Shown piece by piece: positions 17,257 to 28,116 of a stretch of 64,000 nt of DNA. Below the pieces are notes generated by a model. The model was not told the origin of the DNA, did no database searches, and worked only from the letters and a program-made list of their open reading frames with translations. Made by a program: the position numbers and the translations under genes. Within the stretch, counting starts at the first letter, position 1; every line of letters starts with the position of its first letter. The stretch lies in the NCBI RefSeq assembly GCF_050789285.1, contig NZ_JBOUVX010000001.1, positions 1,320,413-1,384,412 on the forward strand, given 5' to 3'. The DNA is from CAVPWP01 sp050789285 (GTDB lineage: Bacteria > Pseudomonadota > Alphaproteobacteria > Rhodobacterales > Rhodobacteraceae).

Positions 17257-17727
17257 GTGGGCGGCACATCTCGGATCATCGGCGCGGTCTGCGCGGGGCT
17301 TGTCGTGCTCAGCCTTTCGGGGTGCGCGCAGCGCTATCGCACCCACGGCTATGCGCCGACCCAGGCCGAGCTCGACTCGATCGAGGTCGGCCTCGACACG
17401 CGCGACACGGTCCGCGTCATCATCGGCGACCCGGTCGTCACCGGCGTCGTCGCCGATCAGGCCTGGTTCTACGTGAAGTCGGAATTCCTCGACTATGCCT
17501 GGCGCGCACCGCAGGAAACCGGCCGCACGGTCGTGGGCATCCTCTTCGACGAGCGCGGGCGCGTCGCCAACATCGAGACCTACGGGATCGAGGATGGCCA
17601 GGTCGTCGCCCTGTCGCGGCGCGTGTCCGATAGCGGGACGACCGGCGTGGGCCTCTTGCAGCAGATCATCGGCAACGTCGGCAACTTCAACCCGCTCGGC
17701 GCGCTGGGCGGCGACGAAGGGATCTAG
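17257..17727 (+). CDS. bamE: Outer-membrane assembly lipoprotein BamE (SmpA/OmlA)
   Basis: A 156-residue lipoprotein, part of the BAM machine that inserts beta-barrel proteins in the outer membrane. The lipobox LSLSGC places the lipidated Cys near residue 23. The body carries the OmlA fold: ELDSIEVGLDTRDTVRVIIGDPVVTGVVADQAWFYVKSEF (about 39-78). A Gly/Asn-rich tail extends beyond E. coli BamE (113 residues), as in other alphaproteobacteria. The GTG at 17257 after GGACGAAGGCAA is the only start that keeps the signal peptide. Divergent from yceD. Confidence 0.9.
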   Translation: MGGTSRIIGAVCAGLVVLSLSGCAQRYRTHGYAPTQAELDSIEVGLDTRDTVRVIIGDPVVTGVVADQAWFYVKSEFLDYAWRAPQETGRTVVGILFDERGRVANIETYGIEDGQVVALSRRVSDSGTTGVGLLQQIIGNVGNFNPLGALGGDEGI

Positions 17728-17785
17728 AAGGGATCAAGTCTCGGGCGCCGCCAATCCCCGCGTCGGTTCCGGTGTCGGTCCCGCT

Positions 17786-18187
17786 TCAGGTCTCGGGCTC
17801 GAAGGTCAGGGCGACGCCGTTAATGCAGTACCGCAGACCCGTCGGCGCGGGCCCGTCGGGAAAAACGTGCCCCAGATGCGCCTCGCAGCGGTTGCAATGC
17901 ACCTCGGTGCGGCGCATGAAGAAGCTGCGGTCGACGCTTTCGCCCACGCTTTCGCCCGAGACGCCGTCGACCGGCCGGGTGAAGCTGGGCCAGCCGGTGC
18001 CGCTTTCGAACTTGTCGGCCTGGTCGAACAGCGGCGCGCCGCAGCAGACGCAGTGGAAGGTGCCCGGCGCCTTGGGAAAGTCGTCATGGGTGCCGGCGCG
18101 TTCGGTCCCGTGCCGGCGCGTGACCTTGTAGGCCAGATCCGACAACTGCGCCCGCCATTCCGCGTCCGACTTCGTTACCTTGTCCAT
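17786..18187 (-). CDS. msrB: Peptide-methionine (R)-S-oxide reductase
   Basis: A 133-residue repair enzyme that reduces the R-sulfoxide of methionine in proteins. Both zinc CxxC pairs are present (C46/C49 in FHCVCCG and C98/C101 in VHCNRCEAHLGHVF), SGTGWPSF lies at 62-69 and the catalytic C121 is in RYCINGVAL. There is no signal peptide, so it acts in the cytoplasm. Single gene, convergent with bamE and divergent from olsB. Confidence 0.96.
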   Translation of the reverse strand: MDKVTKSDAEWRAQLSDLAYKVTRRHGTERAGTHDDFPKAPGTFHCVCCGAPLFDQADKFESGTGWPSFTRPVDGVSGESVGESVDRSFFMRRTEVHCNRCEAHLGHVFPDGPAPTGLRYCINGVALTFEPET

Positions 18188-18240
18188 CACCCGTTCCCTT
18201 CGTCCGATCCAAGTCGCATCTTGAGCGGCCCGACGCCACG

Positions 18241-18259
18241 GGGGATACTTAGCCGAAGG
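18241..18259. repeat. Degenerate copy of the intergenic repeat (copy C)
   Basis: GGGGATACTTAGCCGAAGG in the msrB-olsB gap resembles the AGGATACTTGGCCCAAG part of copy A (1301-1345). The G/C hairpin half is missing or worn away, so this match is tentative. Confidence 0.35.
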
Positions 18260-18288
18260 CGGGCAGCCGTCCAATGCGGGAGCAGCCC

Positions 18289-19026
18289 ATGGGGTTCACA
18301 AGAGCGGCACGCTATCGCTGGCGCCACGCGGCATCGCCCGAAGACATCGCGGCCGCCCAGGCCCTGCGGCATCGCGCGTTCCGGGGCGGCGACGGCACGG
18401 AACGCGACGCCGACGCCTTCGACGCGATCTGCACGCATGTCCTGGTCGAGGACCTGCGCACGGGCGCGCTGGTCTGCTGCTTTCGCATCCTGCCGCTGGC
18501 GCACGGCGGCGAGATCGGGCGAAGCTATTCGGCGCAGCATTACGGGCTGTCGGCGCTGTCGGCCTATCCGGGCCGCATGATCGAGCTTGGCCGCTTCTGC
18601 GTCGCGCCCGGCGTCTCGGACCCCGACGTGCTGCGCGTGGCCTGGGGCGCGGTCGCGCGCCTGGTCGAGGACACCGGGGTCGAGATGCTGTTCGGCTGTT
18701 CGTCCTTCCGGGGGACCGACGCGCTGAGCTATGCCGACGCCTTCGCCATGCTGAAGGCGCATCACCTCGCGCCGCCGCGCTGGCTGCCGCAGGTCAAGGC
18801 GCCCGATGTGTTTCGTTTCGCCCGGCGGCTGCGCCGCGCGCCTGACGTGCGTCGCGCGCTCTTGACCATGCCGCCGCTTCTGCGCAGCTACCTTGCGATG
18901 GGCGGCTGGGTCAGCGACCATGCCGTGGTCGACCGCGACCTGAACACGCTTCACGTCTTTACCGGGCTCGAGATCGGGGCGATCCCGCCGGCGCGCGCGC
19001 GGGCGCTGCGCGCGCTGGCGGGTTAA
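18289..19026 (+). CDS. olsB: L-ornithine N(alpha)-acyltransferase (OlsB-like)
   Basis: A 245-residue GNAT-type acyltransferase. OlsB joins a 3-hydroxyacyl group from acyl-ACP to ornithine, the first step to ornithine lipids, phosphorus-free membrane lipids favoured under phosphate limitation. Family marks are ALRHRAFRGG, IELGRFCVAPGVSDPDVLRVAWGAVARLVEDTGVEMLFGCSSF and DAFAMLKAHHLAPPRWLP. The ATG at 18289 follows CGGGAGCAGCCC; an ATG at 18274 would add five residues. The partner olsA is not adjacent. No PHO box was noticed upstream. Confidence 0.85.
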   Translation: MGFTRAARYRWRHAASPEDIAAAQALRHRAFRGGDGTERDADAFDAICTHVLVEDLRTGALVCCFRILPLAHGGEIGRSYSAQHYGLSALSAYPGRMIELGRFCVAPGVSDPDVLRVAWGAVARLVEDTGVEMLFGCSSFRGTDALSYADAFAMLKAHHLAPPRWLPQVKAPDVFRFARRLRRAPDVRRALLTMPPLLRSYLAMGGWVSDHAVVDRDLNTLHVFTGLEIGAIPPARARALRALAG

Positions 19027-19067
19027 GGCGCATTGACCCTGCCGCGGGGCGGCATTAGCTGGCGCGC

Positions 19068-20921
19068 ATGGCCGCCGCACCGCTTCTGCAACTGACCGAC
19101 ATTTCGCTGACCCACGGCGGCGATCCCGTTTTCGACGGGGTCACCCTGACCGTGCAGCCCGGCGACCGAATCGCGCTTGTGGGCCGCAACGGGTCGGGCA
19201 AGTCGACGCTGATGAAGATCATGGCGGGCCTCGTCGAACCCGACCGCGGCACCCGCGTCCTGCCGCAGGGCACCAGCGTGGGCTACATGGAACAGGACCC
19301 CGACATGGCGGGCTTCGTGACGCTGGGCGACTATGCCGCCGCCGCCCTTGCGGAGGGCGAGGAGTGGCGCCTGGCCGCCGCCGCCGAAGGCCTGTCCTTC
19401 GACCCCACGACCCCGGTCGCAGCGGCCTCGGGCGGCGAGCGGCGGCGCGCGGCGCTGGCGCGGCTTCTGGCCGAGGCGCCCGACCTGATGCTGCTGGACG
19501 AGCCCACGAACCATTTGGACATCGCGGCGATCGAATGGCTCGAGGCGACGCTGAAGGACCATGGCGGGGCCTTCGTCCTGATCAGCCACGACCGCGCGGT
19601 GCTGAAGGCGCTGACGCGGGCCACGCTCTGGATCGACCGGGGCGTGGTGCGCCGCCGCGAGGCCGGATTCGACGGGTTCGAGGCCTGGCGCGACAAGGTC
19701 TGGGACGACGAGGATGTCGCCCGCCACAAGCTGGACCGGCGCATCGCCTCGGAAGGCAAGTGGGCGGTGGAAGGCATCAGCGCCCGCCGAAAGCGCAACC
19801 AGGGCCGTCTGCGGGCGCTTCAGGAGATGCGCAAGGACCGGCGCGAGATGATCCGCCGCCAGGGCACCGCGGCGCTGGCCCTTGAGGCCGGGCCGCAGTC
19901 GGGCAAGAAGGTGATCGAGGCGCGCGGCATCTCGAAATCCTTTGGCGACAGGGTGATCTGCCGCGATCTTGATCTGCGCATCGCGCGCGGCGACCGGGTG
20001 GCCTTCGTCGGCCCGAACGGGGTCGGCAAGACCACGGTGCTCGAGATGCTGATCGGGCGGCTGCCGCCGGACACGGGCGCGGTGACGCTGGGCACCGGGG
20101 TCGAGCTGGCGGTCTTCGACCAGAAGCGCGCGGCCCTCGACCTGAACGCGACGCTGTGGGACAGCCTGACCAGCGATCCGGCGATGCGCGTCTCGGGGCA
20201 AAGCGACCAGGTCATGGTGCGCGGCACGCCCCGGCATGTCGTGGGCTATCTCAAGGATTTCCTGTTCGACGAGGGCCGGGCCCGCGCGCCCGTGCGCTCG
20301 TTGTCCGGGGGCGAGAAGGCTCGGCTTCTGCTGGCGCGCCTGATGGCGCGCGACAGCAACCTTCTGGTGCTGGACGAACCGACGAACGACCTGGACATCG
20401 AGACGCTCGACCTGCTTCAGGAACTGCTCGACGGCTATCCCGGCACGGTGCTTCTGGTCAGCCACGACCGCGACTTCCTTGACCGCGTGGCCACCGCGAC
20501 GCTGCTGTTCGAAGGGCAGGGCCGGATCACGGCCTATGCCGGGGGCTGGTCCGACACCATGGCCCAGCGGGGCGCGGCACAGCCGCAGCCCGCCGTGCGG
20601 CCCGCGCCGAAAGCCCCGGCGAGGGACGCGGCGAAGGATGGGGCGAAAGACGGCGCAAAGAACGGTGCACCGCAGCCCAAGGCCGCGAAATCGGGACTGA
20701 GCTTCACCGAACGTCACCGGCTTGACGAACTGCCCGCCGTGATCGCGCGGCTCGAGGCCGAGATGGCCAAGCTGACCACGCTTCTGGCCGATGCCGATCT
20801 TTATACCCGCGAGCCGGCGAAGTTCGCCAAGGCGACCGAGGCGCTGGCCGACCGGCAGGCGCGGCTCTCGGCGGCCGAGGAGGAATGGCTGGCGCTGGCC
20901 GAACGGGCCGAGGGCGCCTAG
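19068..20921 (+). CDS. ABC-F family ATPase (Uup-like)
   Basis: A 617-residue protein with two fused ATPase domains and no membrane segments. Walker A motifs are GRNGSGKST (39-47) and GPNGVGKTT (about residue 320), signatures ASGGERRRAALARLL and LSGGEKARLLLARLM, and Walker B motifs LMLLDEPTNHLDI and LLVLDEPTNDLDI. A positively charged linker (KRNQGRLRALQEMRKDRREMIRR) and a C-terminal coiled coil after an Ala/Lys-rich spacer point to the Uup branch rather than EttA. ABC-F proteins act on ribosomes; Uup also affects DNA transposition frequency. ATG at 19068; olsB ends 42 bases upstream. Confidence 0.9.
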   Translation: MAAAPLLQLTDISLTHGGDPVFDGVTLTVQPGDRIALVGRNGSGKSTLMKIMAGLVEPDRGTRVLPQGTSVGYMEQDPDMAGFVTLGDYAAAALAEGEEWRLAAAAEGLSFDPTTPVAAASGGERRRAALARLLAEAPDLMLLDEPTNHLDIAAIEWLEATLKDHGGAFVLISHDRAVLKALTRATLWIDRGVVRRREAGFDGFEAWRDKVWDDEDVARHKLDRRIASEGKWAVEGISARRKRNQGRLRALQEMRKDRREMIRRQGTAALALEAGPQSGKKVIEARGISKSFGDRVICRDLDLRIARGDRVAFVGPNGVGKTTVLEMLIGRLPPDTGAVTLGTGVELAVFDQKRAALDLNATLWDSLTSDPAMRVSGQSDQVMVRGTPRHVVGYLKDFLFDEGRARAPVRSLSGGEKARLLLARLMARDSNLLVLDEPTNDLDIETLDLLQELLDGYPGTVLLVSHDRDFLDRVATATLLFEGQGRITAYAGGWSDTMAQRGAAQPQPAVRPAPKAPARDAAKDGAKDGAKNGAPQPKAAKSGLSFTERHRLDELPAVIARLEAEMAKLTTLLADADLYTREPAKFAKATEALADRQARLSAAEEEWLALAERAEGA

Positions 20922-21038
20922 CCCCTTCGAAGCGCGCCGTGAGGGCGCACGCCGGCGCCATTCAGAGGGTCGCTGTCGCCCGGCCGGGCCTCAAGGCCCC
21001 GCCGGTGACGACCCGCGATCCGACGCTGCATCGGAGCG

Positions 21039-21602
21039 TCAGCGCAGGATACGCGTGTACTTCGTGCCTTCGAGCGTCGCGCCCGCGATCATGCCGGCCT
21101 GCCCGAAGACCACCGCGATCACCGGCGAGGTCAGCGTGGTGGTGTCGGCCAGAAGCGTCTGCCCCTGCGCGTTCAGCGCGTACTTCACGTCCGCGCCCGC
21201 GGCCCAGCCCGGCGAGGTGCGGAAGGTCTGCAGCGCCTCTTCGGTCATGAAATACAGGACGTGCGAATACTGCTGCGCCCCGATCTGGAAGCCGACGCTT
21301 GCGTTCGCGGCCGAGTAGAAATCGACGGTCACGCCGTTGATGCGCAGCACGCCTTCGCCATAGGCGCCACCGACGCCGAAGCCGGCCTCGGTGATCAGCG
21401 GCATGATCAGCATGCCGGCCGAGTTGTTGCGCAGGTCCACCGTGCCCGGGTAGTTCGTCTCGAGAAAGCTCAGCGCCGCGTCGGCGCGTGCGTCGATCGT
21501 GGCGCCATTGCTGGTGCCAACGGCGTTGTTGCAGGCGGCGGCGGTGGTCAGCGCCAAGGCGGAAACGCCCAGCACGAAGCCGCGGCGGGTGGTGATGGTC
21601 AT
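21039..21602 (-). CDS. SYLF/YSC84-domain lipoprotein
   Basis: A 187-residue exported protein. The N-terminus TRRGFVLGVSALALTTAAAC combines a lipobox-like TAAAC with a twin Arg. The rest matches the SYLF (YSC84-related) lipid-binding domain: LPLITEAGFGVGGAYGEGVLRINGVTVDFYSAANASVGFQIGAQQYSHVLYFMTEEAL. SYLF proteins bind phosphoinositides in eukaryotes; the bacterial role is unknown. It follows hemB on the same strand but has its own good promoter (21672-21700). Confidence 0.83.
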   Translation of the reverse strand: MTITTRRGFVLGVSALALTTAAACNNAVGTSNGATIDARADAALSFLETNYPGTVDLRNNSAGMLIMPLITEAGFGVGGAYGEGVLRINGVTVDFYSAANASVGFQIGAQQYSHVLYFMTEEALQTFRTSPGWAAGADVKYALNAQGQTLLADTTTLTSPVIAVVFGQAGMIAGATLEGTKYTRILR

Positions 21603-21671
21603 GGGGTCTGCCCCTTCTCTTGCGTGTCCAGTCTGCCTCAGTCGACGGCCTTATCTGACCGTTCGCCGCAA

Positions 21672-21700
21672 ACTATAGGGGAACGCACCCGGGGTGTCAC
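21672..21700 (-). promoter_or_regulatory. Probable promoter of the SYLF lipoprotein gene
   Basis: GTGACA (21695-21700, minus strand) and TATAGT (21672-21677) are separated by exactly 17 bases in the 114-base gap after hemB, some 70 bases before the start codon. Confidence 0.5.
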
Positions 21701-21716
21701 GCATATGTTGCGTCGC

Positions 21717-23373
<1,657 letters not shown>

Positions 23374-23407
23374 CTCCGCCGCCCGCCCGCCCCAGTTGAC
23401 GCGGGCC

Positions 23408-26400
23408 ATGACCGACCCGTCCCATATCCTTGCCAGCGGCGCGCCCGAAGGCTTCGACGCGCGGCTTGTCCTTGACGAGCTTGCCCGCGCGGGGTCGGGC
23501 GGCGGGGCGGTCATCCATGTGGCGCGCGACGACAAGCGGCTGGCCGCGATGCAGGCCGCGCTTGCCTTCTTCGACCCGACGCTTCCGGTCCTGACCTTTC
23601 CGGGCTGGGACTGCCTGCCCTATGACCGGGTGTCGCCCAACCCCGACATCTCGGCCGCGCGCATGGCGACGCTGGCGGCCCTCGTGCACGGGGCACCGAG
23701 GCGATTCGTCCTTCTGACGACACTGTCGGCGGCGACCCAGTTCGTGCCCGCCCGCGATGTGCTGGCCGATGCCGCCTTCACCGCCCGCGTGGGCGACCGG
23801 ATCGACGAGGCCGCCCTGCGCAGCTTCCTCGTGCGCATGGGGTTCTCGCAGGCGCCCACGGTGACGGAACCGGGCGACTACGCCGTGCGCGGCGGCATCA
23901 TCGACATCTTCCCCCCCGGCGAAGGCGGGCCGGTGCGGCTTGACCTGTTCGGCGACGTTCTCGACGGCGCGCGGCGGTTCGATCCCGGCAGCCAGCGCAC
24001 GACCGAGACGCTGAACCTGGTCGAGCTTGCCCCGGTGAGCGAGGTCATCCTCGACGAGGCCGCAATCACCCGCTTTCGCCAGACCTACCGGCTTGAGTTC
24101 GGGGCCGCCGGCACCGACGATCCGCTTTACGAAGCGGTCAGCGCCGGCCGCAAGCACCAGGGGATGGAGCACTGGCTGGCCTTCTTCCACGAACGGCTCG
24201 AGACGCTGTTCGACTATCTGCCCGGCGCGCCGGTGCTGACCGACGACCAGCTGACGCCCGCGCGCCTTGCCCGGTGGGACGCGATCGCCGATCAATACGA
24301 CGTCCGGCGCGAGGCGATGGGCGTGCGCGGGCGGATGGACACCGTCTACAAGCCCGCGCCGCCGCGCGGCCTTTACCTTGACGACGCGGCCTGGACGGCG
24401 GCCCTGAAGGGCCGGCGGGTGGTCGATCTGCGGGCGCTGCCGCAGCCCACGGGCCCTGGCGTGATCGACGCGGGCGGGCGGATCGGGCGCAACTTCGCGC
24501 CCGAGCGCCAGCAGGAAAAGATCAGTCTTTTCGGCGCGCTGGCCGCGCATATTCGGGCAAAGGCCAAGGACGGCGCGGTGGTCGTCGCCAGCTATTCCGA
24601 GGGCGCGCGCGACCGCCTTTCGACGCTGCTCGAGGACGAGGGGCTGGCCGGCGCCACCCCGATCGCGGACTTCCGCGACGTGCCCGATGCCCGGGGCGGC
24701 GTCTTCCTTGCCGTCTGGGCGCTCGAGCACGGGTTCGAGGGACGCGGACTGACCGTCGTTTCGGAACAGGACGTGCTGGGCGACCGCCTGATCCGCGCGC
24801 CGCGCAAGAAGCGCCGGGCCGAGAACTTCCTGACCGAGGCGCAAAGCCTCAGCCCCGGCGATCTGATCGTGCATGTCGATCACGGCGTCGGGCGCTATCA
24901 GGGGATGGAGGTGATCAGCGCGCTGGGGGCAGCGCATGAATGCCTGCTTCTGGAATACGCCGGCGGCGACAGGCTCTATCTGCCGGTCGAGAACATCGAA
25001 CTTCTCAGCCGCTTCGGCCATGAAGAGGGGCTTCTCGACAAGCTGGGCGGCGGGGCCTGGCAGGCCAAGAAGGCCCGCCTGAAGGAACGCATCCGCGAGA
25101 TGGCCGAGCGGCTGATCCGCATCGCCGCCGAACGCGCGCTGCGCACCGCCCCGGTGATCGAACAGCCCGACCACGCGTGGGAGGCCTTCTCGGCCCGCTT
25201 CCCCTATCAGGAGACGGACGACCAGCTGCGCGCGATCTCGGACGTGCTTGACGATCTGGCCTCGGGCAACCCGATGGACCGGCTGATCTGCGGCGACGTG
25301 GGCTTCGGCAAGACCGAGGTCGCGATGCGCGCGGCCTTCGTGGCGGCCATGTCGGGACTTCAGGTCGCCGTGATCGCGCCGACCACGCTGCTGGCGCGTC
25401 AGCATTTCCAAAGTTTTTCCGAACGGTTCCGGGGCTTTCCTCTGAACGTGCGTCAACTGTCGCGCTTCGTTTCGGCGAAAGAGGCGGCGGCGACGCGCGA
25501 CGGGCTGGCGCGCGGCACGGTCGACATCGTCATCGGCACGCACGCGCTGCTGGCCAAGGGCGTGAGCTTCAAGAACCTCGGCCTGCTGATCATCGATGAG
25601 GAACAGCATTTCGGCGTCGCCCACAAGGAACGCCTGAAGGAGATGCGCAGCGACATCCACGTGCTGACGCTGACCGCCACGCCGATCCCGCGCACGCTGC
25701 AACTCAGCCTGACGGGGGTGCGCGATCTGTCGATCATCGGCACGCCGCCGGTCGACCGGCTGGCGATCCGCACCTATGTCAGCGAATTCGACACCGTCAC
25801 CCTGCGCGAGGCGCTGCTGCGCGAGCATTATCGCGGGGGCCAGTCGTTCTTCGTCGTGCCGCGGATCGCCGATCTGCCCGAGATGGAGGAGTTCCTGCGC
25901 ACCGAGGTGCCGGAAGTCACCTTCATCACCGCCCACGGCCAGCTTGCTGCGGGCGATCTCGACGAGCGGATGAACGCCTTCTACGACGGCAAGTACGACG
26001 TGCTTCTGGCCACGACGATCGTCGAATCTGGCCTCGACATCCCGACCGCCAACACCATGGTCATCCACCGCGCCGACATGTTCGGGCTGGCGCAGCTTTA
26101 CCAGATCCGCGGGCGGGTCGGGCGGTCGAAGGCCCGCGCCTATGCCTATCTGACGACGAAGCCGCGCGCGAAGCTGACGCCGGCGGCGGAAAAGCGGCTG
26201 CGGGTGCTGGGGTCGCTCGACAGCCTTGGCGCGGGCTTCACGCTGGCCAGCCAGGACCTCGACATTCGCGGCGCGGGCAACCTTCTGGGCGAAGAGCAAT
26301 CGGGCCAGATCCGCGAGGTGGGCTATGAACTTTACCAGTCGATGCTGGAAGAGGCGATCGCCCGCATCCGGCGCGGCGAGGTGGCCCTTCCGGACGTCGG

Positions 26401-26878
26401 CGACGGCCAGTGGGCGCCGCAGATCAACCTGGGCGTTCCGGTTCTCATTCCCGAAGAGTATGTGCCGGACCTCGATGTGCGGCTGGGCCTTTACCGCCGG
26501 CTGTCGGGCCTGCACACCAAGGTCGAACTGGAGGGCTTCGCGGCCGAACTGATCGACCGGTTCGGCAAGCTCCCGCGCGAGGTCAACACGCTGCTGCTGA
26601 TCGTGCGCATCAAGGAAGAGTGCAAGAAGGCCGGCATCGCCAAGTTCGACGCGGGCCCCAAGGGCGCGACGATCCAGTTCCACATGGACAAGTTCGCCAA
26701 TCCCGCGGGGCTGGTCGAATTCATCCAGGACCAGAAGGGCCTGGCCAGGGTGAAGGACAACAAGATCGTCGTGCGCCGCGACTGGGACAAGGAAAGCGAC
26801 AAGATCAAGGGCGCCTTCGCCATCGCCCGCGACCTGGCCGAAAAGGCGAAGTCGGCGCCGGCGGCCCGCGCCGTCTAG
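23408..26878 (+). CDS. mfd: Transcription-repair coupling factor
   Basis: A 1156-residue DNA translocase that removes stalled RNA polymerase from lesions and recruits UvrA. Domains in order: a UvrB-like N-terminal module (RRFVLLTTLSAATQF, GDYAVRGGIIDIFPPG), the RNA polymerase-interacting Tudor-like domain (LSPGDLIVHVDHGVGRYQGME, about 480), the helicase core with Walker A GDVGFGKTE near 629 and DEEQ near 730 (IIDEEQHFGVAHKERLK), TLTATPIPRTLQLSLTGVRDLS, the QIRGRVGRS motif, and the C-terminal UvrA-gating domain (LDLDVRLGLYRRLS-type). ATG 23408 is preferred to an upstream TTG. Its TAG shares CTAG with the convergent MFS gene's stop. Confidence 0.96.
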   Translation: MTDPSHILASGAPEGFDARLVLDELARAGSGGGAVIHVARDDKRLAAMQAALAFFDPTLPVLTFPGWDCLPYDRVSPNPDISAARMATLAALVHGAPRRFVLLTTLSAATQFVPARDVLADAAFTARVGDRIDEAALRSFLVRMGFSQAPTVTEPGDYAVRGGIIDIFPPGEGGPVRLDLFGDVLDGARRFDPGSQRTTETLNLVELAPVSEVILDEAAITRFRQTYRLEFGAAGTDDPLYEAVSAGRKHQGMEHWLAFFHERLETLFDYLPGAPVLTDDQLTPARLARWDAIADQYDVRREAMGVRGRMDTVYKPAPPRGLYLDDAAWTAALKGRRVVDLRALPQPTGPGVIDAGGRIGRNFAPERQQEKISLFGALAAHIRAKAKDGAVVVASYSEGARDRLSTLLEDEGLAGATPIADFRDVPDARGGVFLAVWALEHGFEGRGLTVVSEQDVLGDRLIRAPRKKRRAENFLTEAQSLSPGDLIVHVDHGVGRYQGMEVISALGAAHECLLLEYAGGDRLYLPVENIELLSRFGHEEGLLDKLGGGAWQAKKARLKERIREMAERLIRIAAERALRTAPVIEQPDHAWEAFSARFPYQETDDQLRAISDVLDDLASGNPMDRLICGDVGFGKTEVAMRAAFVAAMSGLQVAVIAPTTLLARQHFQSFSERFRGFPLNVRQLSRFVSAKEAAATRDGLARGTVDIVIGTHALLAKGVSFKNLGLLIIDEEQHFGVAHKERLKEMRSDIHVLTLTATPIPRTLQLSLTGVRDLSIIGTPPVDRLAIRTYVSEFDTVTLREALLREHYRGGQSFFVVPRIADLPEMEEFLRTEVPEVTFITAHGQLAAGDLDERMNAFYDGKYDVLLATTIVESGLDIPTANTMVIHRADMFGLAQLYQIRGRVGRSKARAYAYLTTKPRAKLTPAAEKRLRVLGSLDSLGAGFTLASQDLDIRGAGNLLGEEQSGQIREVGYELYQSMLEEAIARIRRGEVALPDVGDGQWAPQINLGVPVLIPEEYVPDLDVRLGLYRRLSGLHTKVELEGFAAELIDRFGKLPREVNTLLLIVRIKEECKKAGIAKFDAGPKGATIQFHMDKFANPAGLVEFIQDQKGLARVKDNKIVVRRDWDKESDKIKGAFAIARDLAEKAKSAPAARAV

Positions 26879-28116
26879 CCGGCGCCCTCGGGCGGACGGC
26901 GCTTCGGTTCGGGGTCGATCTCGCGCGATCTGCGCATCAACAGAAGCGCCAGACCCGAACAGACGGCGGTGCCCGCCAGAAGCGGCACCGGCGTGCCGTC
27001 GAAGGCCAGCCCGATCGGGGCCGCGATCGGCACCGCAAGCACGGTCGAGACCGCGCCCACGACCGAAGCCGCCATGCCGGCGATGTGCCCCATCGGCTGA
27101 AGCGCCAGCGCGTTGAGGTTGCCGAAGGTGAGGCCCGCCATGAAGAAGATCGACGTGGACCAGAAGAAGAAGGCCGGGAAGGCCAGCCACCCCGGCATCA
27201 GCCCCGTGCCCCAAAGCGTCAGGAGAAGCACCGCGATCACCGTCTGCGCGGCATAGGCCGCGATGGCGAGGCGCCGCATCCCAAGCCGCATCACCAGCGT
27301 GGCGTTCAGGATCGTGCCGCCCGCCGACAGAAGCCCCGTCGCCATGAACCAGAAGTGGAAATAGGTGCCGCGCCCGAAGGTCTCGTCGTAAAGCTGCTGG
27401 ATCGAGCTGAGCAGCGCGAACATCTGGCCGAAGCCCAGGCACAGGACCGCAATGTAGATCAGGACCATCCGGTGTGTCAGCACCTCGCGCGCGGCGGCCA
27501 GAAGGGGACCGGCGCGGAAGGGGCGGCGCGCCTCGGGCGGCAGCGTCTCGGGCTGGCGCAGGTTGAGCCAGAGCCCGCCGGCAAGTCCGAAGACGACGAA
27601 GGCCCCGAAGATCCCCTGCCAGGTGCCGCTCAGCGCGATGATGCCTGCACCCAGCGTGGGCGCGAAGGCGGGGACAAGGATGAAGACGGTCATCACGAAG
27701 GACACCACCTGCGCCATGCGGCGCCCCTCGTAGAGGTCGCGGATCATCGCCAGCGTGACCACGCGCGGACCAGAGGCCCCAAGCCCCTGCATCACGCGGG
27801 CAGCAAGAAGCGCCTCGAGCGATTGCGCCGTCATCGCCCAGAGCGACGCCGCGATGTAAAGCGCGATGCCGCAGGTGATGGTGGTGCGGCGACCCAGACG
27901 GTCCGAGATCGGGCCGGCGAAGAAGGTGCCGATCCCCATGCCCAGCACGAAGGCCGTCAGGACAAGCTGGACGCGGTTCGCATCACCGGGCGACAGGTCG
28001 GACGCGATCTGCGGCAGCGCGGGCAGCATCGCGTCGATCGAAAAGGCGATGGTGGCGAAAAGCATCGCCGACAGCGCCACGAACTCGGGCATGGGCAGCG
28101 GCCCCGAGGGCCTCAT
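26875..28116 (-). CDS. MFS drug-efflux transporter, Bcr/CflA type
   Basis: A 413-residue permease with 12 hydrophobic segments. The N-terminal ATIAFSIDAMLPALPQIASDL, the GPISDRLGRRTT loop between helices 2 and 3 and QGLGASGPRVVTLAMIRDLYEGRRMAQVVS are the marks of the Bcr/CflA branch, which exports drugs and metabolites in exchange for protons. Its ATG (28116) overlaps the stop of the DsbA-like gene and it ends the acyl-CoA ligase operon, so it may export that operon's product. The start is set by the overlap; a longer frame upstream has unlikely composition. Confidence 0.9.
   Translation of the reverse strand: MRPSGPLPMPEFVALSAMLFATIAFSIDAMLPALPQIASDLSPGDANRVQLVLTAFVLGMGIGTFFAGPISDRLGRRTTITCGIALYIAASLWAMTAQSLEALLAARVMQGLGASGPRVVTLAMIRDLYEGRRMAQVVSFVMTVFILVPAFAPTLGAGIIALSGTWQGIFGAFVVFGLAGGLWLNLRQPETLPPEARRPFRAGPLLAAAREVLTHRMVLIYIAVLCLGFGQMFALLSSIQQLYDETFGRGTYFHFWFMATGLLSAGGTILNATLVMRLGMRRLAIAAYAAQTVIAVLLLTLWGTGLMPGWLAFPAFFFWSTSIFFMAGLTFGNLNALALQPMGHIAGMAASVVGAVSTVLAVPIAAPIGLAFDGTPVPLLAGTAVCSGLALLLMRRSREIDPEPKRRPPEGAG

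Noticed and set aside
19023..20717. A 564-codon minus-strand frame
   Set aside because: Antisense to the ABC-F ATPase gene, whose motifs are unmistakable.
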